Part shown: positions 1 to 6,712 of the stretch, piece by piece
How the letters are laid out: the number at the start of each line of letters is the position of its first letter
How positions within the stretch are numbered: position 1 is the first letter of the stretch
From: Elusimicrobiota bacterium
Lineage (GTDB): Bacteria > Elusimicrobiota > Elusimicrobia > 2-01-FULL-59-12 > JACPXA01
Assembly (NCBI GenBank): GCA_016196785.1
Contig: JACPXA010000075.1
Span: forward strand, 1 to 10,249
DNA length: 10,249 bases
Direction of reading: 5' to 3'
Program-made: the position numbers and the translations under genes
Notes under the pieces: model-generated
Seen by the model: the letters and a program-made list of their open reading frames with translations, nothing else
Database searches by the model: none
What the model was told of the DNA's origin: nothing

Positions 1-1080
1 CCCCCCAATCAGCGCCAAGATCCCGATCGTCCGGAAAAACCCCATTTCTTCCGCCAATACCGCAAAGATGAAATCTGTATGTTGCGCGGGAAGAAACCCC
101 AAGCGGCTTTGGGTTCCGGCAAGATAGCCTCTTCCCAACAACCGTCCACTGCCGATGGCGATCTTGGCCTGGAGGAGATTGTACCCCGCCCCTAACGGAT
201 CCGCATCAGGGTTGGCGAAGACTATCAAGCGCTCCCGCTGGTATTCCTTGAGGGCCCGTTGGACCACGATCCCGGAACAATAGCCCGCAAGGAGGATTCC
301 ACACAAGCTGAGTGGGTACACCGCCGGGATTCGGACGCGCCACCGGGTGAGGACCCACCACCCCAGGAGAATCATCGCGCAGACACCTCCCCCCAGCGCA
401 ACCGTAGGCCATCGCGCTGTGCCTTGCAGTGCTTTCAGCCAAACACTGTTACTCGGCTCGAGCAACGTCACGGCCAATGGGATCCCCAGCACGGTCCCCA
501 CGTAGATGAGTACGCTGAAGAGGTACCACCCATTGGCGCCCATACAGAACCAGAGCGTCAGGAGGATCGGGAAGTACACTAGGCAACCCGAGACATCCGG
601 CTGCAGGAGGATCAGCGCCACGTGTCCCAAGACGAGAAGCGCCGATTGCCAGAGCAACATCACGCGATGCCGTGTTTGCCAAAAACGGTCCAGATGCACC
701 GCCAGCACCACGACCATAACCACTGGGGCGAGCTCAGCCGGTTGAAAGGACACCGGACCCCAGGCGAACCATCCCTTGGTCCTATGAATGCGAACCCCGG
801 CAACGAGAACGGCTCCCAGGAGACCCAAGGAACCACCATAGAACCACCACACCCACCGGGGAAACTGCTGGTAGTTCACGCTGGCGAGGAGGCAGAACCC
901 CATAAGACCAATGATCCCGGCGACCACCTGTTTCATCACGAGCCGGTCGGCAATCCCCAACGGCAAGGTGGCGGAGTAGACCATCCCGTACCCGATCGCG
1001 GTGAGGCCGAAGATGAACCCCAATAAGAGCCAGTCAAAGTGTCGAACCCCACGGGGCAGCATCAACTGATTAATCCCCAT
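1..1080 (-). CDS. rodA: RodA, SEDS-family peptidoglycan glycosyltransferase (C-terminus beyond the window)
   Basis: RodA polymerises lipid II into glycan strands in the inner membrane during cell elongation and works as a complex with the PBP2 encoded just upstream. The frame is open for 360 codons from an ATG at 1078-1080 to the window edge. Visible SEDS signatures are FQPAE (residues 112-116), QPD (160-162), the loop NPDADPLGAGY (290-300, containing the conserved Asp-Pro-x-Gly-x-Gly-Tyr motif), IAIGSG (310-315), TQSRLGFLP (323-331) and TDFIFAVLAEE (335-345), among many hydrophobic membrane segments. Family members usually have a further 80-100 residues, which are cut off here. Two common motif positions differ: FQPSExxK is FQPAELAP, and PDLGTA is PDVSGC. 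The region between QPD and the catalytic loop is somewhat longer than in E. coli. The start overlaps the end of mrdA by 11 nt and has a strong GGAGGAG site, so translation is probably coupled. Confidence 0.95.
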   Translation of the reverse strand, partial: MGINQLMLPRGVRHFDWLLLGFIFGLTAIGYGMVYSATLPLGIADRLVMKQVVAGIIGLMGFCLLASVNYQQFPRWVWWFYGGSLGLLGAVLVAGVRIHRTKGWFAWGPVSFQPAELAPVVMVVVLAVHLDRFWQTRHRVMLLWQSALLVLGHVALILLQPDVSGCLVYFPILLTLWFCMGANGWYLFSVLIYVGTVLGIPLAVTLLEPSNSVWLKALQGTARWPTVALGGGVCAMILLGWWVLTRWRVRIPAVYPLSLCGILLAGYCSGIVVQRALKEYQRERLIVFANPDADPLGAGYNLLQAKIAIGSGRLLGRGYLAGTQSRLGFLPAQHTDFIFAVLAEEMGFFRTIGILALIGG

Positions 1081-2905
1081 GAACTCCTCCAGAAACTGGG
1101 GGGATCGTTGGGGTGGTCACCTCCAACGCGCTGGCGATCACGGCACGGGCGATGGGAGCGGCGGATGTGGCGCCGTGCTCCCCATGTTCGACAACCACAG
1201 CACAGGCAACGCGAGGATGCTCAAGGGGAGCAAAGGCGACAAACAGCCCATGATCCGGGCCGTGGGGATTCTGGGCAGTCCCCGTTTTTCCCGCCACCCG
1301 GATTCCGGGGAGTTGGCAGGCACGTCCTGTCCCTTCCTCCACCGCTTCTTCCAGGGCGCCTTGAACGAGCTCCCAGGAATGTCCCTGGGCGGACCACGCG
1401 GCCAAGGCGCGGGGGGTGACCTGATACCGAAGCCGCCCACCGGCCTCTCGAACCAGCTCCACCAGATAGGGCCGCCACAGCGTCCCTCGATTCGCAAGGA
1501 GCGCGGTAAACGCCGCCAGTTGGATAGGGGTCACCAAGAGATCGCCCTGGCCGATCGCATAGTTGATGGTGTTTCCTTCATACCACCCTTCCCCGTGCCG
1601 CTCTTTTCTTCTGCCCGGAGCCTGCCCTGAGCGAAGTCGAAGGGCCCTCCCGGTTCGTCCTGGCACCAGCCCCTTCCGTTCGGCGGGGAGGTCAACACCC
1701 GTCAGGCGCCCAAAGCCACACCGGAGGGCACCTTGCTCCAGGGGATCGGGACCCAGCCGCAGTCCGATTTGGTAAAAATAGACATCGCAGGAGTGCGCCA
1801 CCGCCTTGGCAAAGGGAACCCACCCATGGCCGTGGGGCTCCCAACACCGAAAGACTCGCTGCTCCCGACCCACCACCAACGACCCTCGACATTCTAACCG
1901 TTCATCGGGATGTACTCTCCCGCGTTCCAGCGCCGCCAGGGAGGTCACGATCTTAAAGACTGAGCCAGGGGGATACGCCCCTTGAACCGCGCGGTTCCAC
2001 AGCGGCCGCTCCTCGTCCACGAGAAGGGCCTGTCGAACCTTCAACGCGGCAGGATCCACAAACACGTTCGGATCAAAGCCAGGCACTGATGCCAGGGCAA
2101 TGACCCGGCCATTCTCGGGGTCTACGGCGACGACGGCCCCCGCATGGTGGGTTGCCAGTAAGGCGTCTTCGGCGGCCGCCTGCACCCGGCTGTCCAGGGT
2201 GAGTTCGAGATCATTGCCAGGCACCGTGTGCACGCGCCGGAAGATCCGCTGGTGATGTCCGCGCGCGTTCACCTCCACGAGGAACCCGCCCTCCTGACCG
2301 CGCAACAGGGCATCGTACACCCGTTCCACGCCGGCCTTGCCGATCCGGTTCCCTCGCCGATACCCTGCCTCGGCAAGCAGGGCGAGCTCCTCAGGGCTGA
2401 TTTCTCCCGTATAGCCAAGGACATGAGACGCCAGCGATCCTGCTGGATAGTACCGTTTGCCTTCCAGGAGGAGCGTGACCCCCGGCAACCGATGCCGAAG
2501 TTCCAGAAGACGGAACGCCAGGGAACGAGGGATGTCTTCAACGACGCGGATGAGGAGTTTCTGGCGAATCGCCGTTTCCAAGCGTTCCTGCATCATGTCC
2601 GAACGATCACCGAGCAACTGAGACAGTCGCTCCCGGGTCTCGGCCGCCTCGCCAGATCCAAGCCCCAGCGGCGAAAAGAGCACCACGAACGACGGACGGC
2701 GGTCGGCCAAGACCCGCCCCAACCGGTCAAGAATCCGTCCACGGGGTGCTCGTTCGATTAAGACCTGGGTCCGGTTCTGTTCGGCGATCTCTCGAAACTC
2801 CTCCCCCTGGACCACCTGGAGGACAAAGAGCCGAAGGACCAAGAGTCCCAAGACAACTGTGACCCCACTGAAGAGGTCTTTTAACTTATTCGTATCCTGC
2901 CACAC
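1070..2905 (-). CDS. mrdA: Penicillin-binding protein 2 (elongasome D,D-transpeptidase)
   Basis: Class B PBP that cross-links the glycan made by RodA at the periplasmic face of the inner membrane. With a GTG start at 2903-2905 it is 611 aa. It has one N-terminal membrane anchor (about 13-32), a dimerisation/pedestal region (for example RAPRGRILDR, 53-62), then the transpeptidase domain. The domain has SVFK (Ser315 nucleophile, Lys318), SCD (372-374; S-x-D rather than S-x-N is usual in PBP2) and KTG (540-542). I chose the GTG because the membrane anchor starts just after it and it overlaps the mreD stop by only 20 nt. An upstream ATG at 2944 would add a Gly/Cys-rich leader that does not look like PBP2. 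A short insert, ALRLRSGQAPG (about 421-431), is encoded by a dispersed repeat where homologues have a short linker before GxxWYxGxTxNxxIGQG. All catalytic motifs are intact. Confidence 0.95.
   Translation of the reverse strand: MWQDTNKLKDLFSGVTVVLGLLVLRLFVLQVVQGEEFREIAEQNRTQVLIERAPRGRILDRLGRVLADRRPSFVVLFSPLGLGSGEAAETRERLSQLLGDRSDMMQERLETAIRQKLLIRVVEDIPRSLAFRLLELRHRLPGVTLLLEGKRYYPAGSLASHVLGYTGEISPEELALLAEAGYRRGNRIGKAGVERVYDALLRGQEGGFLVEVNARGHHQRIFRRVHTVPGNDLELTLDSRVQAAAEDALLATHHAGAVVAVDPENGRVIALASVPGFDPNVFVDPAALKVRQALLVDEERPLWNRAVQGAYPPGSVFKIVTSLAALERGRVHPDERLECRGSLVVGREQRVFRCWEPHGHGWVPFAKAVAHSCDVYFYQIGLRLGPDPLEQGALRCGFGRLTGVDLPAERKGLVPGRTGRALRLRSGQAPGRRKERHGEGWYEGNTINYAIGQGDLLVTPIQLAAFTALLANRGTLWRPYLVELVREAGGRLRYQVTPRALAAWSAQGHSWELVQGALEEAVEEGTGRACQLPGIRVAGKTGTAQNPHGPDHGLFVAFAPLEHPRVACAVVVEHGEHGATSAAPIARAVIASALEVTTPTIPPVSGGVHGD
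1084..1090 (-). promoter_or_regulatory. Ribosome-binding site of rodA
   Basis: GGAGGAG on the minus strand lies 3 nt before the rodA ATG, inside the last codons of mrdA. It supports the ATG at 1078-1080 as the true start and the coupling of rodA to mrdA. Confidence 0.7.
1617..1648. repeat. Short dispersed repeat inside the mrdA coding region
   Basis: The core CCTGCCCTGAGCGAAGTCGA followed by AGGGCC is a sequence I recognise as a frequent dispersed repeat in environmental bacterial genomes; its minus-strand reading gives the peptide LRLRSGQA. It interrupts PBP2 in frame, with no stop codon. GCCCT and AGGGC ends allow a short hairpin. The family name is unknown to me, and the genome-wide copy number cannot be seen here. 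Confidence 0.65.
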
Positions 2906-3386
2906 GGCGCACCCGCCACCACCCTTCCCACACCCACATTCCACGGAAGATCACTGGGGCAACAACCCCGTCCCAGAGTGGTTGACACCAAGCTCCGATC
3001 CCCCAGCGCCACACCGTGCCCCCGCGAAACAACTGCGTCAGGAGGATCGTTCCCAGGAGATACCCAACCGAGGCAATCACCGCCAGCGCAAGCTGCGCGA
3101 TCAGGTTTCCTTCATCGAGGCGCCCACGCCCCCTCCCTGCCCCATATCCTGCGACCGTCAGCAACGTCGTTTGCAAACCGAATGGCGCTAACGACCCGGC
3201 ATCGGCCAGGAGCCCCCCAACAAACCCCATGAGCTCGCCAGTTAACGGCCCATGCCGCCAGCCCACTGCAAGCACCACAAGCAGCATGAGATGGGGACCA
3301 ACCCACCCCCCCACGACTCGATGGATGACGATCTGGAGGGACAAGGTGGCGAACAGGGTGACGCCGAAAAACCCGATTCGTTTCAT
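2886..3386 (-). CDS. mreD: MreD, rod shape-determining membrane protein
   Basis: Small inner-membrane elongasome protein that partners with MreC, 166 aa from the ATG at 3384-3386, the usual family length. Several hydrophobic segments are visible (about 5-22, 31-43, 52-62, 69-84, 95-119). The family signature GFVGGLLADAGSLAPFG (54-70) lies in the middle, followed by an Arg/Gly-rich loop GRGRGRL. The frame is also open upstream to an ATG at 3503, which would add 39 residues encoded entirely by repeat DNA. I prefer the 3386 start because MKRIGFFGVTLF is a normal MreD beginning. The stop overlaps the mrdA start by about 20 nt. A GGGAGGAG sequence lies about 12 nt upstream, and a second possible site, GAGGA, lies beyond the repeat block. 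Confidence 0.88.
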   Translation of the reverse strand: MKRIGFFGVTLFATLSLQIVIHRVVGGWVGPHLMLLVVLAVGWRHGPLTGELMGFVGGLLADAGSLAPFGLQTTLLTVAGYGAGRGRGRLDEGNLIAQLALAVIASVGYLLGTILLTQLFRGGTVWRWGIGAWCQPLWDGVVAPVIFRGMWVWEGWWRVRRVAGYE

Positions 3387-3506
3387 AGTCCGGGGACACT
3401 CCTCCCTTTGGCAAAGGGAGGTGGGGAGGGATTTCGATTTCTCAACGGCAAATCCCCCTCCATCCCCCTTTTTCAAAGGGGGAAGTTGAAGGTCTGTCCC
3501 CATTCC
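3387..3506. repeat. Composite palindromic repeat block between mreC and mreD
   Basis: The 120-nt spacer is almost entirely repeat. The outer arms are GGGGACA (3392-3398) and AAGGTCTGTCCCC (3489-3501). The right arm plus flank, 3489-3508, is identical over 20 nt to 8360-8379 between rpmJ and infA, and the left end matches that copy at 14 of 15 positions. Inside lie two further hairpins: CCTCCCTTTG/CAAAGGGAGG (3401-3410/3412-3421), and CCCCCTTT/AAAGGGGG (3464-3471/3475-3482). They are joined by roughly complementary segments GGAGGGATTT and AAATCCCCCTCC, giving a MITE-like inverted structure at 3401-3483. No transposase is present. The hairpins lack a following U-tract, so they are not obvious terminators. 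Confidence 0.8.
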
Positions 3507-4301
3507 TCATTGTAGTAACACCAAGACCTCGCGGGTTCGAGAAGGGATCACAGCTGGCTTAAGTCTGGCGGCACGAAATCCGGAGACGGTCTCTTGAGGG
3601 GAGATCTCAGTGATCCAGCCGAGTGGCAGCCCCGGCGGAAAGAGGTCGCTCCCTCCAGAGGTTTCAACCAGGTCACCCAGATGGACGGTCGTCTCTGGGA
3701 CGAGATACTGCCACTTGAGCTCCCCGCTGGAAGTCCCTACGACGACGCCTTCATCGCCGACCCGACGACAGACCCCGATCACCGCGCTCAAGGGGTCCGT
3801 GATCAACAGCACCTTCGCGGTGTGCGGGGCCACTTCCTGCACGCGGCCGATGAGCCCCGCTTGAGGGCCCTCCACGGCAACGACCGGGGCATCCTGAGAG
3901 AGATCATCCACAGTCCCTCGATCGATCAGGAGGGAACGAAACCAGTACTGGGGATCTCGACCGATGACCTGGGCGGCCTTGGCGGTGGGCCACTGGCTTG
4001 CTCGGAAGCCGATGAGTTGGCGCAGCCGGTCGTTTTCTGCTAGCACGGCCTGCAGGCGATCCCGTTCCAAGCGGCGTTCTAGTTGCTGTGTCTTATCCGA
4101 AGACACGGTGCCCTTTGCGTGGGAAGATACAACCGGCAACCTCGCGAGGCTGCGAGGGGTTGGCTCTTCAGCGCGCCAGAGCAGTGTCCTAAAGGTCTGA
4201 ATGTACGGGGTCCGGTGGAGGGTAAGGAGACCCAGGGAGAGGAGGAGCAGGATCACCAAGACAACCGTGGCTCGGCGACGTTTGAATGATTCCCATCTCA
4301 T
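3507..4301 (-). CDS. mreC: MreC, rod shape-determining periplasmic scaffold
   Basis: MreC is a bitopic inner-membrane protein that links MreB filaments to the PBP2/RodA enzymes. It is 264 aa, within the family range. A short basic cytoplasmic N-terminus (MRWESFKRRR) precedes one membrane segment (about 11-28). A coiled-coil-like stretch follows at about 68-96 (QQLERRLERDRLQ). The beta-domain core then shows IGRDPQYWFRSLLIDRG (113-129), PVVAVEGPQAGLIGRV (139-154), an ITDPLSAVIGV strand (167-177) and TSGGSDLFPPGLPLG (214-228). The start is 33 nt after mreB, with GGAG 7 nt upstream, next to a perfect hairpin. The stop TGA lies just before the repeat block that separates it from mreD. Confidence 0.95.
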   Translation of the reverse strand: MRWESFKRRRATVVLVILLLLSLGLLTLHRTPYIQTFRTLLWRAEEPTPRSLARLPVVSSHAKGTVSSDKTQQLERRLERDRLQAVLAENDRLRQLIGFRASQWPTAKAAQVIGRDPQYWFRSLLIDRGTVDDLSQDAPVVAVEGPQAGLIGRVQEVAPHTAKVLLITDPLSAVIGVCRRVGDEGVVVGTSSGELKWQYLVPETTVHLGDLVETSGGSDLFPPGLPLGWITEISPQETVSGFRAARLKPAVIPSRTREVLVLLQ

Positions 4302-4310
4302 AACCGACTC

Positions 4311-4327
4311 CGGGGGATCGAACCCCG
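4311..4327 (-). other. tRNA T-arm-like hairpin between mreB and mreC
   Basis: On the minus strand CGGGG-TTCGATC-CCCCG is a perfect 5-bp stem with a 7-nt loop carrying TTCGA, the layout of a tRNA T-arm. No acceptor, D or anticodon arm surrounds it, so it is not a tRNA gene. It directly precedes the GGAG ribosome-binding site of mreC. It may be chance, a structural element, or a tRNA-derived remnant. Confidence 0.5.
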
Positions 4328-4334
4328 CAATCGT

Positions 4335-5357
4335 CTAATTACGGCGTGGCCGACGAACGCGGTCCAGCTCTTCGAGATACTTCCCGGTCCCTAACACCAC
4401 GCACGTCAGTGGATCCACCGCCATAATGACGGGAAGCTCGGTCTCCTGTGAAAAGAGTTCCGGGAGCCCTCGGAGCAAAGCACCACCGCCAGCCAGGACA
4501 ATCCCCGTCTCCACAAGGTCCGCGGCGAGCTCCGCCGGCGTCTCCTCCAACACTTGACGAATGACCTCAAGGATCAACCGGATGGATTCCGTGAGGGCCT
4601 GCCGTATCTCCTCGGAGGCGACGGTGATGGTCTTGGGCAGCCCGGTCACCTGATCCCGGCCCCTGACGTCCATCGAGCGCTCGTCGGGCATCGGGAAGAC
4701 CGAGCCGACCCGGATCTTCACCTCTTCCGCGGTGGTTTCCCCAATCAAGAGGTTGTATTTTCGACGGAAATACTGCATGATGGCCTCATCCAACTCATCC
4801 CCCGCGACATCCAGGGATTTGGAGACGACCATCCCGCCAAGGGAGATCACCGCGACCTCCGTCGTTCCCCCACCAATATCTACGATCATATGCCCCTTGG
4901 GTTCATGAATCGGCAGCTCTGCCCCGATGGCGGCGGCCATCGGTTCTTCAATCAAGTAGACCTCCCGAGCCCCGGCCTGCTCAGCGGATTCGCGGACCGC
5001 CCGTTTCTCCACCTCGGTAATCCCGGAGGGGACCCCGATGACGATGCGCGGGTGCAGCAGGCTGCGGCGATTGTGGACCTGTTTGATGAAGTACCGGATC
5101 ATCTGCTCCGTGATGTCAAAATCCGCAATCACCCCGTTCCGCAGGGGCCGGACCGCCACGATATGCCCTGGGGTTTTCCCCAGCATCCGTTTGGCCTCGG
5201 TGCCGATGGCGAGCACGCTGTTGTGCTCTTTGTCAATCGCCACGACCGACGGCTCCCGGAGGACAATCCCCTGACCTTTCACATAGACCAGGGTGTTCGC
5301 GGTCCCCAGGTCAATCCCCATATCATTGGAAAATAACCCGAACAACCGGTTAAACAT
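4335..5357 (-). CDS. mreB: MreB, actin-like rod shape-determining protein
   Basis: MreB is an ATP-binding bacterial actin that forms membrane-attached filaments orienting the elongation machinery. It is 340 aa, the standard length. An amphipathic N-terminal stretch (MFNRLFGLF) fits a membrane-binding helix. It is followed by phosphate-1 DLGTANTLVYVKG (16-28), VIGVPSGITEVEKRA (106-120), LIEEPMAAAIGA (135-146), phosphate-2 DIGGGTTEVAV (160-170) and the adenosine motif IVLAGGGALLRGL (286-298). The ATG lies 8 nt after the rplQ stop; an AGAGG overlapping that stop is its likely ribosome-binding site. This makes it the first gene of the shape module and places it directly in the alpha operon. Confidence 0.98.
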   Translation of the reverse strand: MFNRLFGLFSNDMGIDLGTANTLVYVKGQGIVLREPSVVAIDKEHNSVLAIGTEAKRMLGKTPGHIVAVRPLRNGVIADFDITEQMIRYFIKQVHNRRSLLHPRIVIGVPSGITEVEKRAVRESAEQAGAREVYLIEEPMAAAIGAELPIHEPKGHMIVDIGGGTTEVAVISLGGMVVSKSLDVAGDELDEAIMQYFRRKYNLLIGETTAEEVKIRVGSVFPMPDERSMDVRGRDQVTGLPKTITVASEEIRQALTESIRLILEVIRQVLEETPAELAADLVETGIVLAGGGALLRGLPELFSQETELPVIMAVDPLTCVVLGTGKYLEELDRVRRPRRN

Positions 5358-5365
5358 GGGTACCT

Positions 5366-5713
5366 CTACACGAGCTGGACGAGGCCCAGCGGTGCTTGAT
5401 CGGAGGGGCGAGGGCCTAAGCGGACGACCCGGGTGAACCCGCCCGGCCGATCCTTGTAGCGAGGAATCAGGACCGTGAAGAGCTTCTGTTGGACCTGGGG
5501 CTCAGAGATAACGCGGGCCACCCGCCGGTGGGCGACAAGATCACCGGTCCTGGCTCGGCTCAGGAGGCGTTCGGCGAATCGCGCCACCTCCTTCGCGCGC
5601 GGCAGGGTGGTCCGGACCCGCTCGTGGAGAAAGAGGTCTGTGGCCAAACGACGCAAGAGCGCCTGACGATGGGACGACGTCCGTGAGAGTTTACGTCCCG
5701 CGAAGGTTTTCAC
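5366..5713 (-). CDS. rplQ: Large ribosomal subunit protein bL17
   Basis: Ribosomal protein L17, 115 aa, close to the usual 116-130. Signatures are AGRKLSRTSSHRQALLRRL (5-23), HERVRTTLPRAKEV (30-43), KLFTVLIPRYKDRPGGFTR (77-95) and the C-terminal APLGLVQLV. The usual N-terminal MRHRxxGRKL is a slightly shorter MKTFAGRKL. The start is GTG (5711-5713), overlapping the rpoA stop as GTGA, a classic coupling arrangement. It ends the conserved alpha operon order (rpsM-rpsK-rpsD-rpoA-rplQ), yet no terminator follows and mreB begins 8 nt later. Confidence 0.97.
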   Translation of the reverse strand: MKTFAGRKLSRTSSHRQALLRRLATDLFLHERVRTTLPRAKEVARFAERLLSRARTGDLVAHRRVARVISEPQVQQKLFTVLIPRYKDRPGGFTRVVRLGPRPSDQAPLGLVQLV

Positions 5714-6699
5714 GAGCCGACTGAAAGGTTCTGCATCCCCAGGTGGAGCCCCAACTCCTTGAGCCGTTCCTTGATCTCCTCAAGGGATTTCTTTCCAAAG
5801 TTCTTATACGCGACGAGCTCGCTATCCGTCTTCCGCACGAGCTCGCCAATCGTGTAGATCTTGGCCGCCTTCAGACAGTTGGAGGCGCGCACGGACAGCT
5901 CGATGATCTCCACAGGCTGCGCGATGAGGTCCTTGAGGCGGTCCTCCTCACTGGGCAGTGCCGCGAGGGGTTGTTCAACCGCCTCCAGACTGGGTTCTGA
6001 TTTCTCCTCAAAGGTAATAAAGATGGACAGCCCATCCTTCAGGATCTTGGCGGCGCGAGCGAGCGCATCCGCGGGGTGGAGGACCCCATCGGTCCAGATT
6101 TCTAAAATAAGTTTATCATAATCGGTGATTTGGCCGACCCGGGCCGTCTCCACCTCATAGTGCACCTTGACGACCGGGGAAAAGAGGGCATCGAGCAGGA
6201 TGGCGGTGGCCGGGAAGCCATCCCGCTGCTGCCGTTCTGCGGTGACGTACCCACGGCCTGGCGTGATCCACATCTCCAAGTCCAGCTCCCCTCCGCGGTC
6301 TAAGGTCGCGATCGGCGCGGTGGGATTCAAGATCTGGACATTGGCGTTCGGTTCGAGATCCTTGGCCTGCACCGGCCCTTCCCGCTTAACGGCCAACCGG
6401 AGCACCTCGGGGCCTGAGGTGTGCAATCGAAAGCGGAGCCCTTTCACATTGAGGAGGATGCGCGCTACGTCCTCCCGCACCCCCGGCAGGGTTTGGAACT
6501 CATGCTGGGCTTTCCCGATCCGCACCGCGGTCGCCGCGGCCCCGCCCAGGCTTGAGAGCAGGATCCGCCGGAGCGAGTTGCCGATGGTGTGTCCATACCC
6601 TTTCTCAAACGGTTCGGCAATGAAGCGTCCATAGGTCTCGGTGAGCGTTGTCTCATCGATCTGTAAGCGCTGTGGCATCATGAGATCCTTCGCCAGCAT
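5710..6699 (-). CDS. rpoA: DNA-directed RNA polymerase subunit alpha
   Basis: The alpha subunit dimerises to nucleate RNA polymerase assembly and contacts UP elements and activators. It is 329 aa, the same length as in E. coli. The N-terminal domain shows YGRFIAEPFEKGYGHTIGNSLRRILLSS (23-50, best read in two halves around the conserved GNSLRR) and GVREDVARILLNVKGL (73-88). A charged linker (about 232-255) leads to the C-terminal domain with VRASNCLKAA (270-279) and NFGKKSLEEIKERL (300-313). Arg271, Asn274, Cys275, Lys304, Ser305 and Glu308 align with the E. coli DNA-binding residues, so UP-element recognition is probably kept. The ATG at 6699 has AAGGGGG about 8 nt upstream. An internal ATG at 6681, preceded by GAAGGA, is an alternative that would shorten the protein by six residues. 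Confidence 0.98.
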   Translation of the reverse strand: MLAKDLMMPQRLQIDETTLTETYGRFIAEPFEKGYGHTIGNSLRRILLSSLGGAAATAVRIGKAQHEFQTLPGVREDVARILLNVKGLRFRLHTSGPEVLRLAVKREGPVQAKDLEPNANVQILNPTAPIATLDRGGELDLEMWITPGRGYVTAERQQRDGFPATAILLDALFSPVVKVHYEVETARVGQITDYDKLILEIWTDGVLHPADALARAAKILKDGLSIFITFEEKSEPSLEAVEQPLAALPSEEDRLKDLIAQPVEIIELSVRASNCLKAAKIYTIGELVRKTDSELVAYKNFGKKSLEEIKERLKELGLHLGMQNLSVGS

Positions 6700-6712
6700 C
6701 GTGTACGCCCCC

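Noticed and set aside
2228..2761. A 177-codon plus-strand open frame
   Set aside because: It lies antisense to the PBP2 N-terminal half and has no recognisable motif or ribosome-binding context.
2906..2944. An upstream ATG that would lengthen PBP2 by 13 residues
   Set aside because: It gives a Gly/Cys-rich leader unlike the family, has no ribosome-binding site, and increases the mreD overlap to 59 nt; the GTG at 2903-2905 fits better.
4302..4340. A tRNA gene at the T-arm-like hairpin
   Set aside because: No anticodon, D or acceptor arms can be drawn around it, and the mreB and mreC genes flank it within 33 nt.
4554..5336. A 260-codon plus-strand open frame
   Set aside because: It is antisense to mreB, whose actin motifs are unmistakable; the plus-strand protein is Asp/Gly/Pro/His-rich with no recognisable family and is a typical GC-rich shadow.
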